Position numbers and translations under genes: made by a program. This document shows, piece after piece, positions 54,120 through 62,652 of a stretch of DNA of 64,000 nucleotides. The notes under the pieces were generated by a model. The model was given only the letters and a program-made list of their open reading frames with translations, was not told where the DNA came from and did no database searches. Every line of letters begins with the position of its first letter. Position 1 is the first letter of the stretch. Source of the stretch: Yoonia maritima (GTDB lineage: Bacteria; Pseudomonadota; Alphaproteobacteria; Rhodobacterales; Rhodobacteraceae); contig NZ_PVTP01000012.1 of assembly GCF_003003285.1 (NCBI RefSeq), positions 24,864-88,863 of the forward strand, written 5' to 3'.

Positions 54120-55021
54120 ATTTATCAGCGCTTTGGATCTATCAACAAGAACGGTTTCCACTGTCTAAAACAGTACCGCTGTTGGCAGTGTTTTCCGCTG
54201 CCAGCCTGTGCGTATCTGCCGAACTAGCGGACCGCCCTTTGCCCAGCTTGGGCGGGTTCACTGCCGGTTTTGTTATCGCGATGCTTTTGTTCTTTCAGAT
54301 GCGTGTCTGTGATGAATTCAAAGACCTAGAAGATGACAAGAGGTACCGCCCCGATCGCCCTATTCCTCGTGGGCTTGTTTCGCTGCGCACGATCATCACG
54401 CTTGGGGTCGCATCGCTACCGGTCACTGCATTTACAGCTTGGGCGTGGCATCCTAGGGTCTTGTGGCTTTTGGTTTTGGTTTGGCTATGGCTTGCTGCGA
54501 TGACCATTGAATTTGGTGTTCCAGCTTGGCTTAAGGCGCGACCAATTCTTTATTTGCTAAGCCATATGGCCATTATGCCGCTTATTGACCTTTTACTGAC
54601 CGGCCTTGAGTGGGTTCCGGGCGGCGGTGCTGCGTTTGGGTTGTGGCTATTTTTGGCGCTATCGTTCGTAAATGGCTGCGTGTTGGAAATCGGTCGCAAG
54701 CTGTGGTCACCACAAGATGAAATAGTCGGCGTCGACACGTATTCCGGCCTATGGGGACCAGTAAACGCAGCTCGTATTTGGTCGATTATTACATTATTAT
54801 CTTTCGCATTACTGGCAGCAGTCGGGGCCGCGACGGACACGTTTTGGCTGAACGCCATTATTGGCGGTATTGGCGTTGCTATGTGTCTAAAAAGCGCCGC
54901 CGAATACTCCAAATCACCGACACCTAAAGCAGCCAAGCGCATCGATACGCTTGCCGGGTTTTGGGTTTTTGCATGTTATGCGATTGCAGGATTCACCCCG
55001 ATATTACTAAGGCTATTTTGA
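54116..55021 (+). CDS. UbiA-family membrane transferase
   Basis: A 301-residue polytopic protein with about nine hydrophobic segments. The first aspartate-rich motif of UbiA prenyltransferases reads CDEFKDLEDDKRYRPDRP, with D66, D70 and D73/D74, followed by PRGLVSL. The second motif region is EIGRKLWSPQDEIVGVDTYS (E191-S210). UbiA enzymes move a prenyl group from a diphosphate to an acceptor inside the membrane. Donor and acceptor are unknown. This DEFKD type is a divergent branch, so a non-quinone role is likely. It overlaps both neighbours, by four bases and by one base. Confidence 0.85.
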   Translation: MNLSALWIYQQERFPLSKTVPLLAVFSAASLCVSAELADRPLPSLGGFTAGFVIAMLLFFQMRVCDEFKDLEDDKRYRPDRPIPRGLVSLRTIITLGVASLPVTAFTAWAWHPRVLWLLVLVWLWLAAMTIEFGVPAWLKARPILYLLSHMAIMPLIDLLLTGLEWVPGGGAAFGLWLFLALSFVNGCVLEIGRKLWSPQDEIVGVDTYSGLWGPVNAARIWSIITLLSFALLAAVGAATDTFWLNAIIGGIGVAMCLKSAAEYSKSPTPKAAKRIDTLAGFWVFACYAIAGFTPILLRLF

Positions 55022-57447
55022 TGTCTCAAATCATTACCCAAGACGAAGCCACGGATGTGCAAACCGTTGGCGGAAAGGCGGCAGCCCTTTCTAAACTTTG
55101 CAACTTTGGATTTCATCCGCCCGCGTTTTTCGTGATCCCGGCCGAAGCATTTGCCCAAAACAATCAGCCAGATGGGCTTGATGCTGCTATCGCAAAACTG
55201 GGGAATGGGCCCTTCGCCGTCCGCAGCTCTGCGCGCCAAGAAGACGGTGCAGATCACAGCCATGCAGGCCAGTTTGAAACCGTACTGAACGTTGCCTCCG
55301 CTGATGTGCACAATGCTGCGAAACAGGTCTGGCAGTCGGGGTTTTCCGAAACGGTAGCAACCTACAGGGCCTTAAAATCCGGAGGTAAACCCGAAGCGCC
55401 AGCCGTTATTGTACAGACCATGATAGACGCGGTTACAGCAGGTGTAGCGTTTTCAGCTGACCCGGTGACAGGCCAACGTGATCACGTCGTAATCTCGGCA
55501 ATCGCAGGCCTGGGGGAGCGTTTGGTATCTGGCGAAGAAGATGGTGAAGACTGGGTTGTCGGCACAACTGTCGTCGGTCCTGCGCAGCCGCTGGTGTTGA
55601 CGAAACAACAGGCCATGCAGGTAGCTGAACTGGCACGCAAAGCGGAAGTCGCCTTTGGCGTGCCGCAAGATATCGAATGGGCCTTTAATGAGGATGGATT
55701 GCACATTTTGCAATCGCGCCCAATCACAACCCCGCTTTTACCCGCGCCCATGCCAGACACGGCTTGGACGATCTTTGACAATTCCAACATCGTCGAAAGC
55801 TATCCCGGTATGGTCAGCCCTTTGACCTATTCATTTGCGGTTCATGTCTACACACGCGTTTACCAAGCATTCGTATCCTTATTGGGGGTGCCCGAGCCGA
55901 CAATCGCAGCCAATTCGGCAGTCTTTGGCAATATGCTGGGCCGGGTTGATGGCCGCGTTTATTACAATCTGGTCAACTGGTATCGCGCGCTGGCCTTACT
56001 ACCCGGGTTTTCGTTGAACCGGGCCTATATGGAAACGATGATGGGTGTCGCAACGCCCATGCCCAAAGAAGTGACAGATGCCGTCGGACCGCCACCTGCG
56101 ACGGGCATTGCACGTGTGCTTGAATATGCCCGGTTGATAAAGGTTGGCGGTGGCCTGATTTGGCAGGCGGTCCGGCTTGCGCGAACAAAAGCCCGCTTTT
56201 ACGAACGTTTAAATGCTGCGTTGAACAGTGGATTTGATGCCAGCACCGCAGGACCGACGGCGCTCGCGGAAGAATATCGTAGAATTGAAAGCACCCTTCT
56301 CGATCGTTGGGATGCACCTCTTGTGAACGATTTTTTGTGCATGATTGCCTTTGGGGCGTCACGCAACCTGATGGAAAAATGGCTGGGTCCGCAGGGGCTC
56401 CTCTTGCACAATGACGTTATGATTGGTCAGGGCGATATCATCTCAGCAGAGCCTGCCCAAAGGATCGCAAAAATCGGAGAGATGGTGAATGATGCCGGAA
56501 TTACAGACGAACTTCGGGAACATGGCATCGCTGCAACTGCTAAGCATCCAAAAATCGCGTCTGAAATTCAGTCCTATCTCGATAAATTCGGGGACCGCTG
56601 CACCGAGGAATTAAAACTAGAAAGCATTCCGCTAAGTGATGATCCATCAAGCTTGCTACAGGCCATCGCGGCAAGCGCGACACGGCATCATATGGTAAGC
56701 CACGATAAAAACGAACCAGATTGGGCAACATTATTTCCCCAAAACCCAATCAAACGCTTTGCTGCAAAGAAAATTATCAACTGGACGAAAAATCGCGTCC
56801 GTGACCGCGAAAATCTACGGTTTGAACGCACGCGCATCTTTGGTCATACGCGCCGGGTCTTTTTGGCGCTCGGTAAAGAGTTCGCAGCCCGTGGTCTACT
56901 GGCCGAACCGCGCGATGTTTTCTATTTAACCACGCAAGAAGCACTTGGCGCAGTCGAAGGGTTTGGACTGTCTGCTGACCTAAAGTCATTGGTCGCCTTA
57001 CGCAAAGCCGAAGACACCGCTGCAACACAACGCCCCGACCCACCCGAACGGATCGAATTAAGGGGGCCAGCAATTGCGCCGATCTGGAACGATGACGCCC
57101 CTGTAGAAATGGAGGCCACAAATCAACGCACCGCGACAGGCTGTTCAGCCGGTCAAGTGACGGCGCGCGCGCGCGTTATTCGTGATCCACGGACAGAAAC
57201 GCTTGCGCCCGGCGATATTTTAGTCGCGCGCCACACCGACCCCGGATGGATCGCGGTTTTTTCCAACGCCTCTGCGATTGTCGTCGAACGCGGTTCTTTG
57301 TTGTCACATTCAGCAATCGTCGCGCGGGAATTGGGCATTCCGTGCGTCGTTGGATTAAAAGGCGCGACCCAATGGATTTCAGATGGTGAAATGATAGCGG
57401 TCAATGGGGCCACAGGTCAGGTGGAGCGGTGCGATGCCGACCTCTGA
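55021..57447 (+). CDS. PEP-synthase-like phosphotransferase (Rph-type, no PEP barrel)
   Basis: An 808-residue protein built like rifampicin phosphotransferase and phenylphosphate synthase. Residues about 1-260 are the ATP-grasp domain of PEP synthase/PPDK (VGGKAAALSKL, FAVRSSARQEDGADHSHAGQ, GVAFSADPVTGQRDHVVIS, EWAFNEDGLHILQSRPIT). A long helical substrate region follows, from NIVESYPGMVSPLTYSFAVH. The C-terminal swivel domain carries the phospho-histidine, H763 in LLSHSAIVARELGIP. The TIM-barrel PEP/pyruvate site is absent. It should therefore phosphorylate a small-molecule hydroxyl while splitting ATP to AMP and phosphate. The start at 55021 shares a base with the UbiA stop; an upstream extension is rejected. 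Confidence 0.85.
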   Translation: MSQIITQDEATDVQTVGGKAAALSKLCNFGFHPPAFFVIPAEAFAQNNQPDGLDAAIAKLGNGPFAVRSSARQEDGADHSHAGQFETVLNVASADVHNAAKQVWQSGFSETVATYRALKSGGKPEAPAVIVQTMIDAVTAGVAFSADPVTGQRDHVVISAIAGLGERLVSGEEDGEDWVVGTTVVGPAQPLVLTKQQAMQVAELARKAEVAFGVPQDIEWAFNEDGLHILQSRPITTPLLPAPMPDTAWTIFDNSNIVESYPGMVSPLTYSFAVHVYTRVYQAFVSLLGVPEPTIAANSAVFGNMLGRVDGRVYYNLVNWYRALALLPGFSLNRAYMETMMGVATPMPKEVTDAVGPPPATGIARVLEYARLIKVGGGLIWQAVRLARTKARFYERLNAALNSGFDASTAGPTALAEEYRRIESTLLDRWDAPLVNDFLCMIAFGASRNLMEKWLGPQGLLLHNDVMIGQGDIISAEPAQRIAKIGEMVNDAGITDELREHGIAATAKHPKIASEIQSYLDKFGDRCTEELKLESIPLSDDPSSLLQAIAASATRHHMVSHDKNEPDWATLFPQNPIKRFAAKKIINWTKNRVRDRENLRFERTRIFGHTRRVFLALGKEFAARGLLAEPRDVFYLTTQEALGAVEGFGLSADLKSLVALRKAEDTAATQRPDPPERIELRGPAIAPIWNDDAPVEMEATNQRTATGCSAGQVTARARVIRDPRTETLAPGDILVARHTDPGWIAVFSNASAIVVERGSLLSHSAIVARELGIPCVVGLKGATQWISDGEMIAVNGATGQVERCDADL

Positions 57448-58534
57448 AATAGAAACAAAAGCAGCATTTTATTACATTCGCTACGCCCAACTTTGGGAGG
57501 ATGCAGATATTCTCGCCGAAGGGCTTGGGGAATGCGCAGGTGCCACGCTGGTGTCGATTTGCTCGGCGGGAGATAACGCGCTGGCGATGTTGACGCTCGA
57601 CCCGTCCAAAGTCGTTGTCGTCGATCTGTCACCTGCGCAAATTGCCTGCCTCAATCTGCGAATTGGGGCGTTTCGCAATCTAAACCACACAGAGTTTCTT
57701 GAACTAATGGGTGCGCGATCCAGCACGCGCCGCGATGTGTTATTGGCAAAATCCCTTGCGGGATTAAATAGTGACACACAGGAGTTCTGGAAAACCCTCA
57801 CCGAAGACGTCGTAAAATACGGCGCAGGTGGCGTTGGTAAGTTCGAGCGCTATTTCCGCATTTTTCGCACCCGTTTGTTACCCTTGGTTCATTCAAAAAA
57901 AGCAATTGATGCAATCTTTGTTTCGCGACCTAAGGTTGAACGTCAGATGTTTCTAGATACGCGTTTTAACACGTGGCGTTGGCGTTTACTGTTGAACGTA
58001 TTCTTCTCTCGATTTGTGATGGGACGGATGGGCCGGGATAAAGCATTTTTCGATCACGTCGAGGGAAGCCCAGCACAGCACGTTGCGCGGCGCATTCATC
58101 ACGCGGCAGTCGACTGTGACCCTGCAGAAAATCCTTATCTACACTGGATCATGAAGGGCACCCACGGCGCAGCGTTGCCGATGACATGGCGGGAGGAAAA
58201 TTTCGAAGTAATTAAGGAAAGACTGGATCGTGTGGAAATCAGGCCCGGATCGCTCGAGGCATTTATTTCGACCGGAGAAAAGGCGGATGGCTTTAACCTC
58301 TCGGATATTTTTGAATACATGTCTCCTGATGTCTTCGCGCAGGTCTATGAAACCATCCTAAGCGCGTCAGCTCCGGGGGCACGATTGGTATATTGGAATA
58401 TGATGGCCCCACGCCGAGTACCACCAGCCTTTGCAAATCAGGTAACAACCCTTAGTGCTTTAGAAAACCGCCTAAAAGCCCGCGACAAAGCATTCTTTTA
58501 TTCCGACTTTGTCATCGAACAGGTAGACGGATGA
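57434..58534 (+). CDS. DUF3419 (BtaA-like) SAM-dependent transferase
   Basis: A 366-residue protein of the BtaA family, which in betaine-lipid makers moves the 3-amino-3-carboxypropyl group of SAM onto diacylglycerol. The N-terminal hallmark is YAQLWEDADILAEGL, the SAM site VSICSAGDNALAML (40-53) and the acidic strand end D64 (VVVDLSPAQIACLNL). The second half has the family pattern NPYLHWIMKGTHGAALPMTW and NLSDIFEYMSPDVFAQVYE. No BtaB methyltransferase is adjacent, so ordinary betaine lipid is not the obvious product. The start ATG at 57434 lies 14 bases inside the preceding gene; a longer upstream frame is not supported by the family start. Confidence 0.83.
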   Translation: MPTSEIETKAAFYYIRYAQLWEDADILAEGLGECAGATLVSICSAGDNALAMLTLDPSKVVVVDLSPAQIACLNLRIGAFRNLNHTEFLELMGARSSTRRDVLLAKSLAGLNSDTQEFWKTLTEDVVKYGAGGVGKFERYFRIFRTRLLPLVHSKKAIDAIFVSRPKVERQMFLDTRFNTWRWRLLLNVFFSRFVMGRMGRDKAFFDHVEGSPAQHVARRIHHAAVDCDPAENPYLHWIMKGTHGAALPMTWREENFEVIKERLDRVEIRPGSLEAFISTGEKADGFNLSDIFEYMSPDVFAQVYETILSASAPGARLVYWNMMAPRRVPPAFANQVTTLSALENRLKARDKAFFYSDFVIEQVDG

Positions 58535-59850
58535 ACCCGGCTTTGCAGATTGCGTTGGCGCTTGGCTCTGTGGCCATTTTGTTGGGCTTGATGGCAGTCG
58601 TACGCCACTATGCAGATGTTTGGCGAATTGGCGCGGAAGTTCAGCGCAAATTGATACATATCGGAACTGGACTGTATGCCCTGTGTCTACCTTGGCTGTT
58701 TCCAGATCATTGGCCGGTGTATTTCCTTGTGGTGCTAACGCTCGTTGTCATGCTGGTACTTCGTTTGCCCAATTCGCGATTAGGCGGAACATTGCATGGC
58801 GTAGAACGACGGTCTTATGGGGACCTCCTGCTTGCTATTTCGGTTGGCCTATGTCTGTTTTTGGCCGGGGATCAACTGTATCTCTACGTATTGCCAATTG
58901 CTGTTCTGACATTGGCCGATGCCGCCGCTGCACTGGCAGGTACCACATACGGCACGCAGTTCTTTCGGGTAGAAGACGGAGAGAAAAGCATCGAAGGCAG
59001 CGTCGTCTTTTTTGTTATCACTTTATTGATATCAATCGTCTGCCTGCTCACGATGACACCCTATGCACCGCTAAATATCATTGTCATCTCATTGATGGTC
59101 GCGGCATTTGGCACCTTAGTCGAGGCCACGAGCTGGCGCGGCTTTGACAATCTGTTCCTACCTATCGGGCTTCTGATCTTCTTGGCTGTCCACGCCGCCA
59201 GCCCATTGCCAAACTTGATAGCCTTAGCGCTATTATTTGCGATCAGCATTGTCGCGTTCAAGGCGATTTCGCCAAAAATCGGGCTGACGAACCATGCATC
59301 ACATGTATACGTCACGACAGTTTTTATACTACTCGCTGTCACTGCTGTCCAAAACGCGGTGATCCCGATACTTGTGCTTGCGGCCCACGCTTGGAGCCGA
59401 AGTTCAGCACCCTGCGAAGGCAAATATCCAGATCTAGACATCGTCGCCGCGCTGGCCCTGATCAGTTTGGGCTGGCTGATATTGGGCAACGCCACTGAAT
59501 GGAATGCGATTTCCTTTTACGGAATATCAGCAATCGGAATGCTCTCGGCGCTGTGTGCATTGGCGGCCAGCGCACAGAGCACTGTCAGGCGCATCGTGAT
59601 ATTGTCAGGCCTTGCTGCAGCTATCGTTTCTATACGAAAAGTGACCATTGACTTAAATCCTGACAATACAAATTGGAACGGTCCAATGTGGCCGATGGTA
59701 GTCGCGAACCTTGCCTTAGCAGCGGCGATCGTCACGCTATTTCCACAGTTATTTGCACGTGCTCGGGTCACCAAGATTACGATAATATCTCTTGTGATCC
59801 CACTTTCCACTTATTTATATTCGGTCGGTTTTTCAGGACTTTTGACATGA
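58531..59850 (+). CDS. Phytol/dolichol-kinase-like membrane protein with extra C-terminal half
   Basis: A 439-residue integral membrane protein. Residues 1-200 match the phytol kinase/dolichol kinase/CDP-archaeol-synthase-like superfamily. The motifs are VQRKLIHIGTGLYALCLPWL, ERRSYGDLLLAISVGL, LTLADAAAALAGTTYGTQFF and EDGEKSIEGSVVFFVITLL. These enzymes use CTP to phosphorylate or activate membrane lipids or isoprenols. Residues 200-439 add about seven more hydrophobic segments without a motif I know, about twice the normal length. Start and stop each overlap a neighbour by four bases (ATGA). Confidence 0.8.
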   Translation: MNPALQIALALGSVAILLGLMAVVRHYADVWRIGAEVQRKLIHIGTGLYALCLPWLFPDHWPVYFLVVLTLVVMLVLRLPNSRLGGTLHGVERRSYGDLLLAISVGLCLFLAGDQLYLYVLPIAVLTLADAAAALAGTTYGTQFFRVEDGEKSIEGSVVFFVITLLISIVCLLTMTPYAPLNIIVISLMVAAFGTLVEATSWRGFDNLFLPIGLLIFLAVHAASPLPNLIALALLFAISIVAFKAISPKIGLTNHASHVYVTTVFILLAVTAVQNAVIPILVLAAHAWSRSSAPCEGKYPDLDIVAALALISLGWLILGNATEWNAISFYGISAIGMLSALCALAASAQSTVRRIVILSGLAAAIVSIRKVTIDLNPDNTNWNGPMWPMVVANLALAAAIVTLFPQLFARARVTKITIISLVIPLSTYLYSVGFSGLLT

Positions 59851-60692
59851 AAAAACAAAGCTTTCACATCGATGGTGCAAAGGTAACCGTCTATTTGGAT
59901 GGTCCTGCATGGGATGGAAAACCATCTGCGACCCTTGGTGCATTTAGCTGTAAAACAATGCAAAGTGGTACGTCTGTTTTAGCGCAGGCAATTTCATTTG
60001 TCCGCGATCAAGGCCTAAACCAAATAATTGGCCCGATGGACGGCGATACATGGCACAGCTATCGCTTCGTGACACAGACTGACGGCAGCCCAAGTTTCTT
60101 ACTTGAGCCCGGTAACACCCCCGATGCTTTGGAGGTTTTTAAAAAGGCTGGCTTTACCGAAATCAGCGGCTATTTTTCCGCACGCGTTCCAGTGGTAAAA
60201 ACCGCATTAACGACACCCACAGCCACGACCGATTTCACGATTGAGGCATGGAATGGAACGCATCCAGAGGCGCTTTTTGATCAAGTTTTCAACTTGTCCA
60301 CTCAGGCCTTTGCTCGCAACGCATTTTTCAAGCCAATCACGCGCGACGATTTTATGGCGATGTATATGCCCATGGTGCCGATGCTAAAGCCAGAGCTTAT
60401 CTTCTTCGCCAGACAGCCCGATCAGACCTTGGCTGGATTTTTGTTTGGCACTCCCAACTACGCAGAGGGTCCAAAGCCAACAAGCGCAATCTTAAAGACC
60501 TATGCCAGCCTAAGCAAAGGCGCTGGGCAACACTTGGCGCATGCCTTTCATAAAGCTGCCGCTGCTGAAGGGTACGAAACAGCCATTCATGCTTTAATCC
60601 ATGATGACAACCTATCCGCAATACGTAGCGCATCAGAGGGCGCAGACATTTTTCGACGTTATGGGTTATTTGGGTTGAAACTGAATGGATAA
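59847..60692 (+). CDS. GNAT family N-acyltransferase-like protein
   Basis: A 281-residue protein with features of the GCN5-related N-acyltransferase fold. The N-terminal GAFSCKTMQSGTSVLAQAIS, IIGPMDGDTWHSYRFVTQTD and FLLEPGNTPDALEVFKKAGF are typical of one GNAT subgroup. The C-terminal half is a second GNAT-like unit ending in SASEGADIFRRYGLFGLKLN. GNAT proteins transfer acyl groups from acyl-CoA to amines, occasionally hydroxyls. Substrates are unknown; the adjacent ligase could supply the acyl-CoA or acyl-AMP, and the DUF3419 protein could supply an amine. The gene overlaps both neighbours. Confidence 0.72.
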   Translation: MKKQSFHIDGAKVTVYLDGPAWDGKPSATLGAFSCKTMQSGTSVLAQAISFVRDQGLNQIIGPMDGDTWHSYRFVTQTDGSPSFLLEPGNTPDALEVFKKAGFTEISGYFSARVPVVKTALTTPTATTDFTIEAWNGTHPEALFDQVFNLSTQAFARNAFFKPITRDDFMAMYMPMVPMLKPELIFFARQPDQTLAGFLFGTPNYAEGPKPTSAILKTYASLSKGAGQHLAHAFHKAAAAEGYETAIHALIHDDNLSAIRSASEGADIFRRYGLFGLKLNG

Positions 60693-62127
60693 CATCCTCA
60701 AAGACTTTGCCGCCGCCGTATCACGGCATCCGGATCGCACTGCGATCGTTGATGGCAAAGGACGCGAAATCAGCTTTCGACAACTTAGCGCTCGGGCCGA
60801 AGGCTTTGCGCAGTCGTGGCAAAAATCCGGAATTCGAAAAGGCGACCGCGTTTTATTGGCAATGAAACTAGACGCCGATCTTTATGCCGCCCTTGCAGCA
60901 CTTTGGTCGCTTGGCGCTACGGTGATCTTACCCGAACCCGCGATAGGGCTTGCGGGCTTGCGGCATGCCGCAAAGGTATCAAACGTATCAGCGTTTTGCA
61001 GTTCAGGCATTTACGGCCTTCTAAAATTTGCCCTGCCCGAATTATGGCCGTTGCGTCATCTACGCCCGCGCGTCACCAATGAACGTCCACATGATCGGGT
61101 CCCCCCCGACGACGATGATATTGCTCTCATTTCATTCACATCAGGCACGACAGGGGTACCTAAGGCGATCCCACGCAGTCACGGTTTTCTAGCGGCTCAA
61201 CATCAGGCCATCGCGCCCTTACTTAGCAGCGCGTCCCCTGAACGTGATCTTGTCGCGTTCCCAGTTTTTGTTTTGATCAACATCGCAAGCGGTCAGACGT
61301 CAATTTTACCGCGCTGGAAGATGTCGCGCTTAGCTAAACTAAGGCCAGACACGCTCGAACAATGGGGAATAAGCCAGAACGTTTCGCGCGTTCTTCTGCC
61401 GCCGTCAATTTGTGAAATACTAGCAACGACCCATATCCCTGATACGCTCCACACAGTTTTTACCGGGGGTGGCCCGGTCTTTCCGGACATTTTAGATAAA
61501 CTAAAATCCGGAAAACCCAATTTGCGTATTGTTTGCGTCTATGGTTCAACCGAAGCAGAGCCAATCGCGCACTTAAACGCTGCAGAAATCAGAGCCGATG
61601 ACCACACCAAGATGATGACTGGGCAAGGCCTGCTCGTTGGTCATCCAGTTGACGCAATACGGGTTCGTATTGCGAACGACGAAATACTTGTCGCGGGTGC
61701 ACATGTTAACAGCGGCTATCTTGATCCAAACCATGACGCTGACAATAAAATCCATGAGGGCACAACGGTCTGGCACCGGACAGGGGACGCAGGTTATTTT
61801 GACGACCTCGGTCGGCTCTGGTTACTTGGTCGTATTGGGTCACAGGTCATAACCAAAGACGGGCACATTTTTCCATTCTCAATCGAAACCGCAGCGCGCA
61901 GTTGGGACGGCGTAAAACAATGTGCCCTCATTTCTCAAAATAGCGCCCCAACTTTGGTTATCGAAGGCGACACCACACATATGAAGTCTTGGAAGGAAAT
62001 GGCCAACAGATTACGTGTGCCTATAGTCATTCCCTTTGCTAAAATTCCAATGGATAAACGGCATGGCTCTAAAATCGACCGAATGGCATTACAAAAGCTA
62101 CTTCCCGCAGGCATCCCTATCGATTGA
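60685..62127 (+). CDS. Acyl-adenylating ligase (ANL superfamily)
   Basis: A 480-residue AMP-forming enzyme that activates a carboxylate. The ATP loop is FTSGTTGVPKAIPRSHG (151-167), the A5 motif YGSTEAEP, the hinge/A8 region HRTGDAGYFDDLGRLWLLGR and the late lysine K463 in HGSKIDRM. The overall pattern (GQGLLVGHPVDAIRVRIAN) leans toward the OleC/fatty-acyl ligase branch rather than NRPS A domains. No carrier-protein gene is in the cluster, so the product is probably an acyl-CoA, a beta-lactone or a direct conjugate. It closes the operon and overlaps the GNAT gene by eight bases. Confidence 0.85.
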   Translation: MDNILKDFAAAVSRHPDRTAIVDGKGREISFRQLSARAEGFAQSWQKSGIRKGDRVLLAMKLDADLYAALAALWSLGATVILPEPAIGLAGLRHAAKVSNVSAFCSSGIYGLLKFALPELWPLRHLRPRVTNERPHDRVPPDDDDIALISFTSGTTGVPKAIPRSHGFLAAQHQAIAPLLSSASPERDLVAFPVFVLINIASGQTSILPRWKMSRLAKLRPDTLEQWGISQNVSRVLLPPSICEILATTHIPDTLHTVFTGGGPVFPDILDKLKSGKPNLRIVCVYGSTEAEPIAHLNAAEIRADDHTKMMTGQGLLVGHPVDAIRVRIANDEILVAGAHVNSGYLDPNHDADNKIHEGTTVWHRTGDAGYFDDLGRLWLLGRIGSQVITKDGHIFPFSIETAARSWDGVKQCALISQNSAPTLVIEGDTTHMKSWKEMANRLRVPIVIPFAKIPMDKRHGSKIDRMALQKLLPAGIPID

Positions 62128-62141
62128 TCCCCTATTCAGCG

Positions 62142-62160
62142 GCTCATGGCAAACATGAGC
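62142..62160 (+). terminator. Hairpin after the ligase gene
   Basis: GCTCATG and CATGAGC form a perfect seven-base stem with a five-base loop, 14 bases after the ligase stop. No T run follows, so it marks the operon end with moderate weight. Confidence 0.4.
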
Positions 62161-62242
62161 ACGCTGGAACACACAAACCGATTCTAGTCTGGGATTGGCG
62201 TCAATGTCTGACTATTGATTAGAAAACAAAAGAGGCCAATTT

Positions 62243-62530
62243 ATGTATCGCAGCAACATCCCCGTTATTTTAGCTTTCATGCTCGTCGCCAGTTGCGGCG
62301 GATCGTTCACGGACCGCACCGTGGTCAAAGGCGCAGGCCCCGACGAACTCCTAAAATTACGCGCAGGCCCAGGGCTTGGTTACAACGTCATATTAGGCTT
62401 ACCCGATGGCACTTTACTCAATCGCAAAAATTGCGTGACAGAAGTCGGCCAGCTCTGGTGCCAAGTGTCCCTGTCGAACGCGCCTCAAGTCACAGGCTAC
62501 GTATCCGCCGACTACCTACCCGGACGGTGA
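62243..62530 (+). CDS. SH3-domain lipoprotein
   Basis: A 95-residue lipoprotein. The lipobox is LVASC after a short hydrophobic signal (IPVILAFMLVASC). The rest is one bacterial SH3 domain (LLKLRAGPGLGYNVILGLPD, then QLWCQVSLS and VTGYVSADYLPGR), of the type that binds cell wall or protein peptides. Two cysteines in the domain (NC and WC) may form a disulfide. The start ATG at 62243 follows an AGAGG ribosome site. It is monocistronic by spacing. A link to the biosynthetic cluster upstream is not indicated. Confidence 0.82.
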   Translation: MYRSNIPVILAFMLVASCGGSFTDRTVVKGAGPDELLKLRAGPGLGYNVILGLPDGTLLNRKNCVTEVGQLWCQVSLSNAPQVTGYVSADYLPGR

Positions 62531-62652
62531 CTGAAACTTTAGCAAACCTGAAACTTATGTCTGTCAAATTCACGCCGTGCAGTTTGTTTTAAGGCATGAT
62601 TGCTCAACAGTCCCAAGAACACAAATTATCGTTCTGCAACGACACACGCAAA

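Noticed and set aside
57434..58534. Standard betaine-lipid btaAB locus
   Set aside because: The BtaA-like gene is there but no BtaB-type N-methyltransferase gene is adjacent.
52854..62127. Ordinary mevalonate-pathway operon
   Set aside because: Only the reductase belongs to that pathway; no synthase, mevalonate kinase, phosphomevalonate kinase, decarboxylase or isomerase is present in the window.
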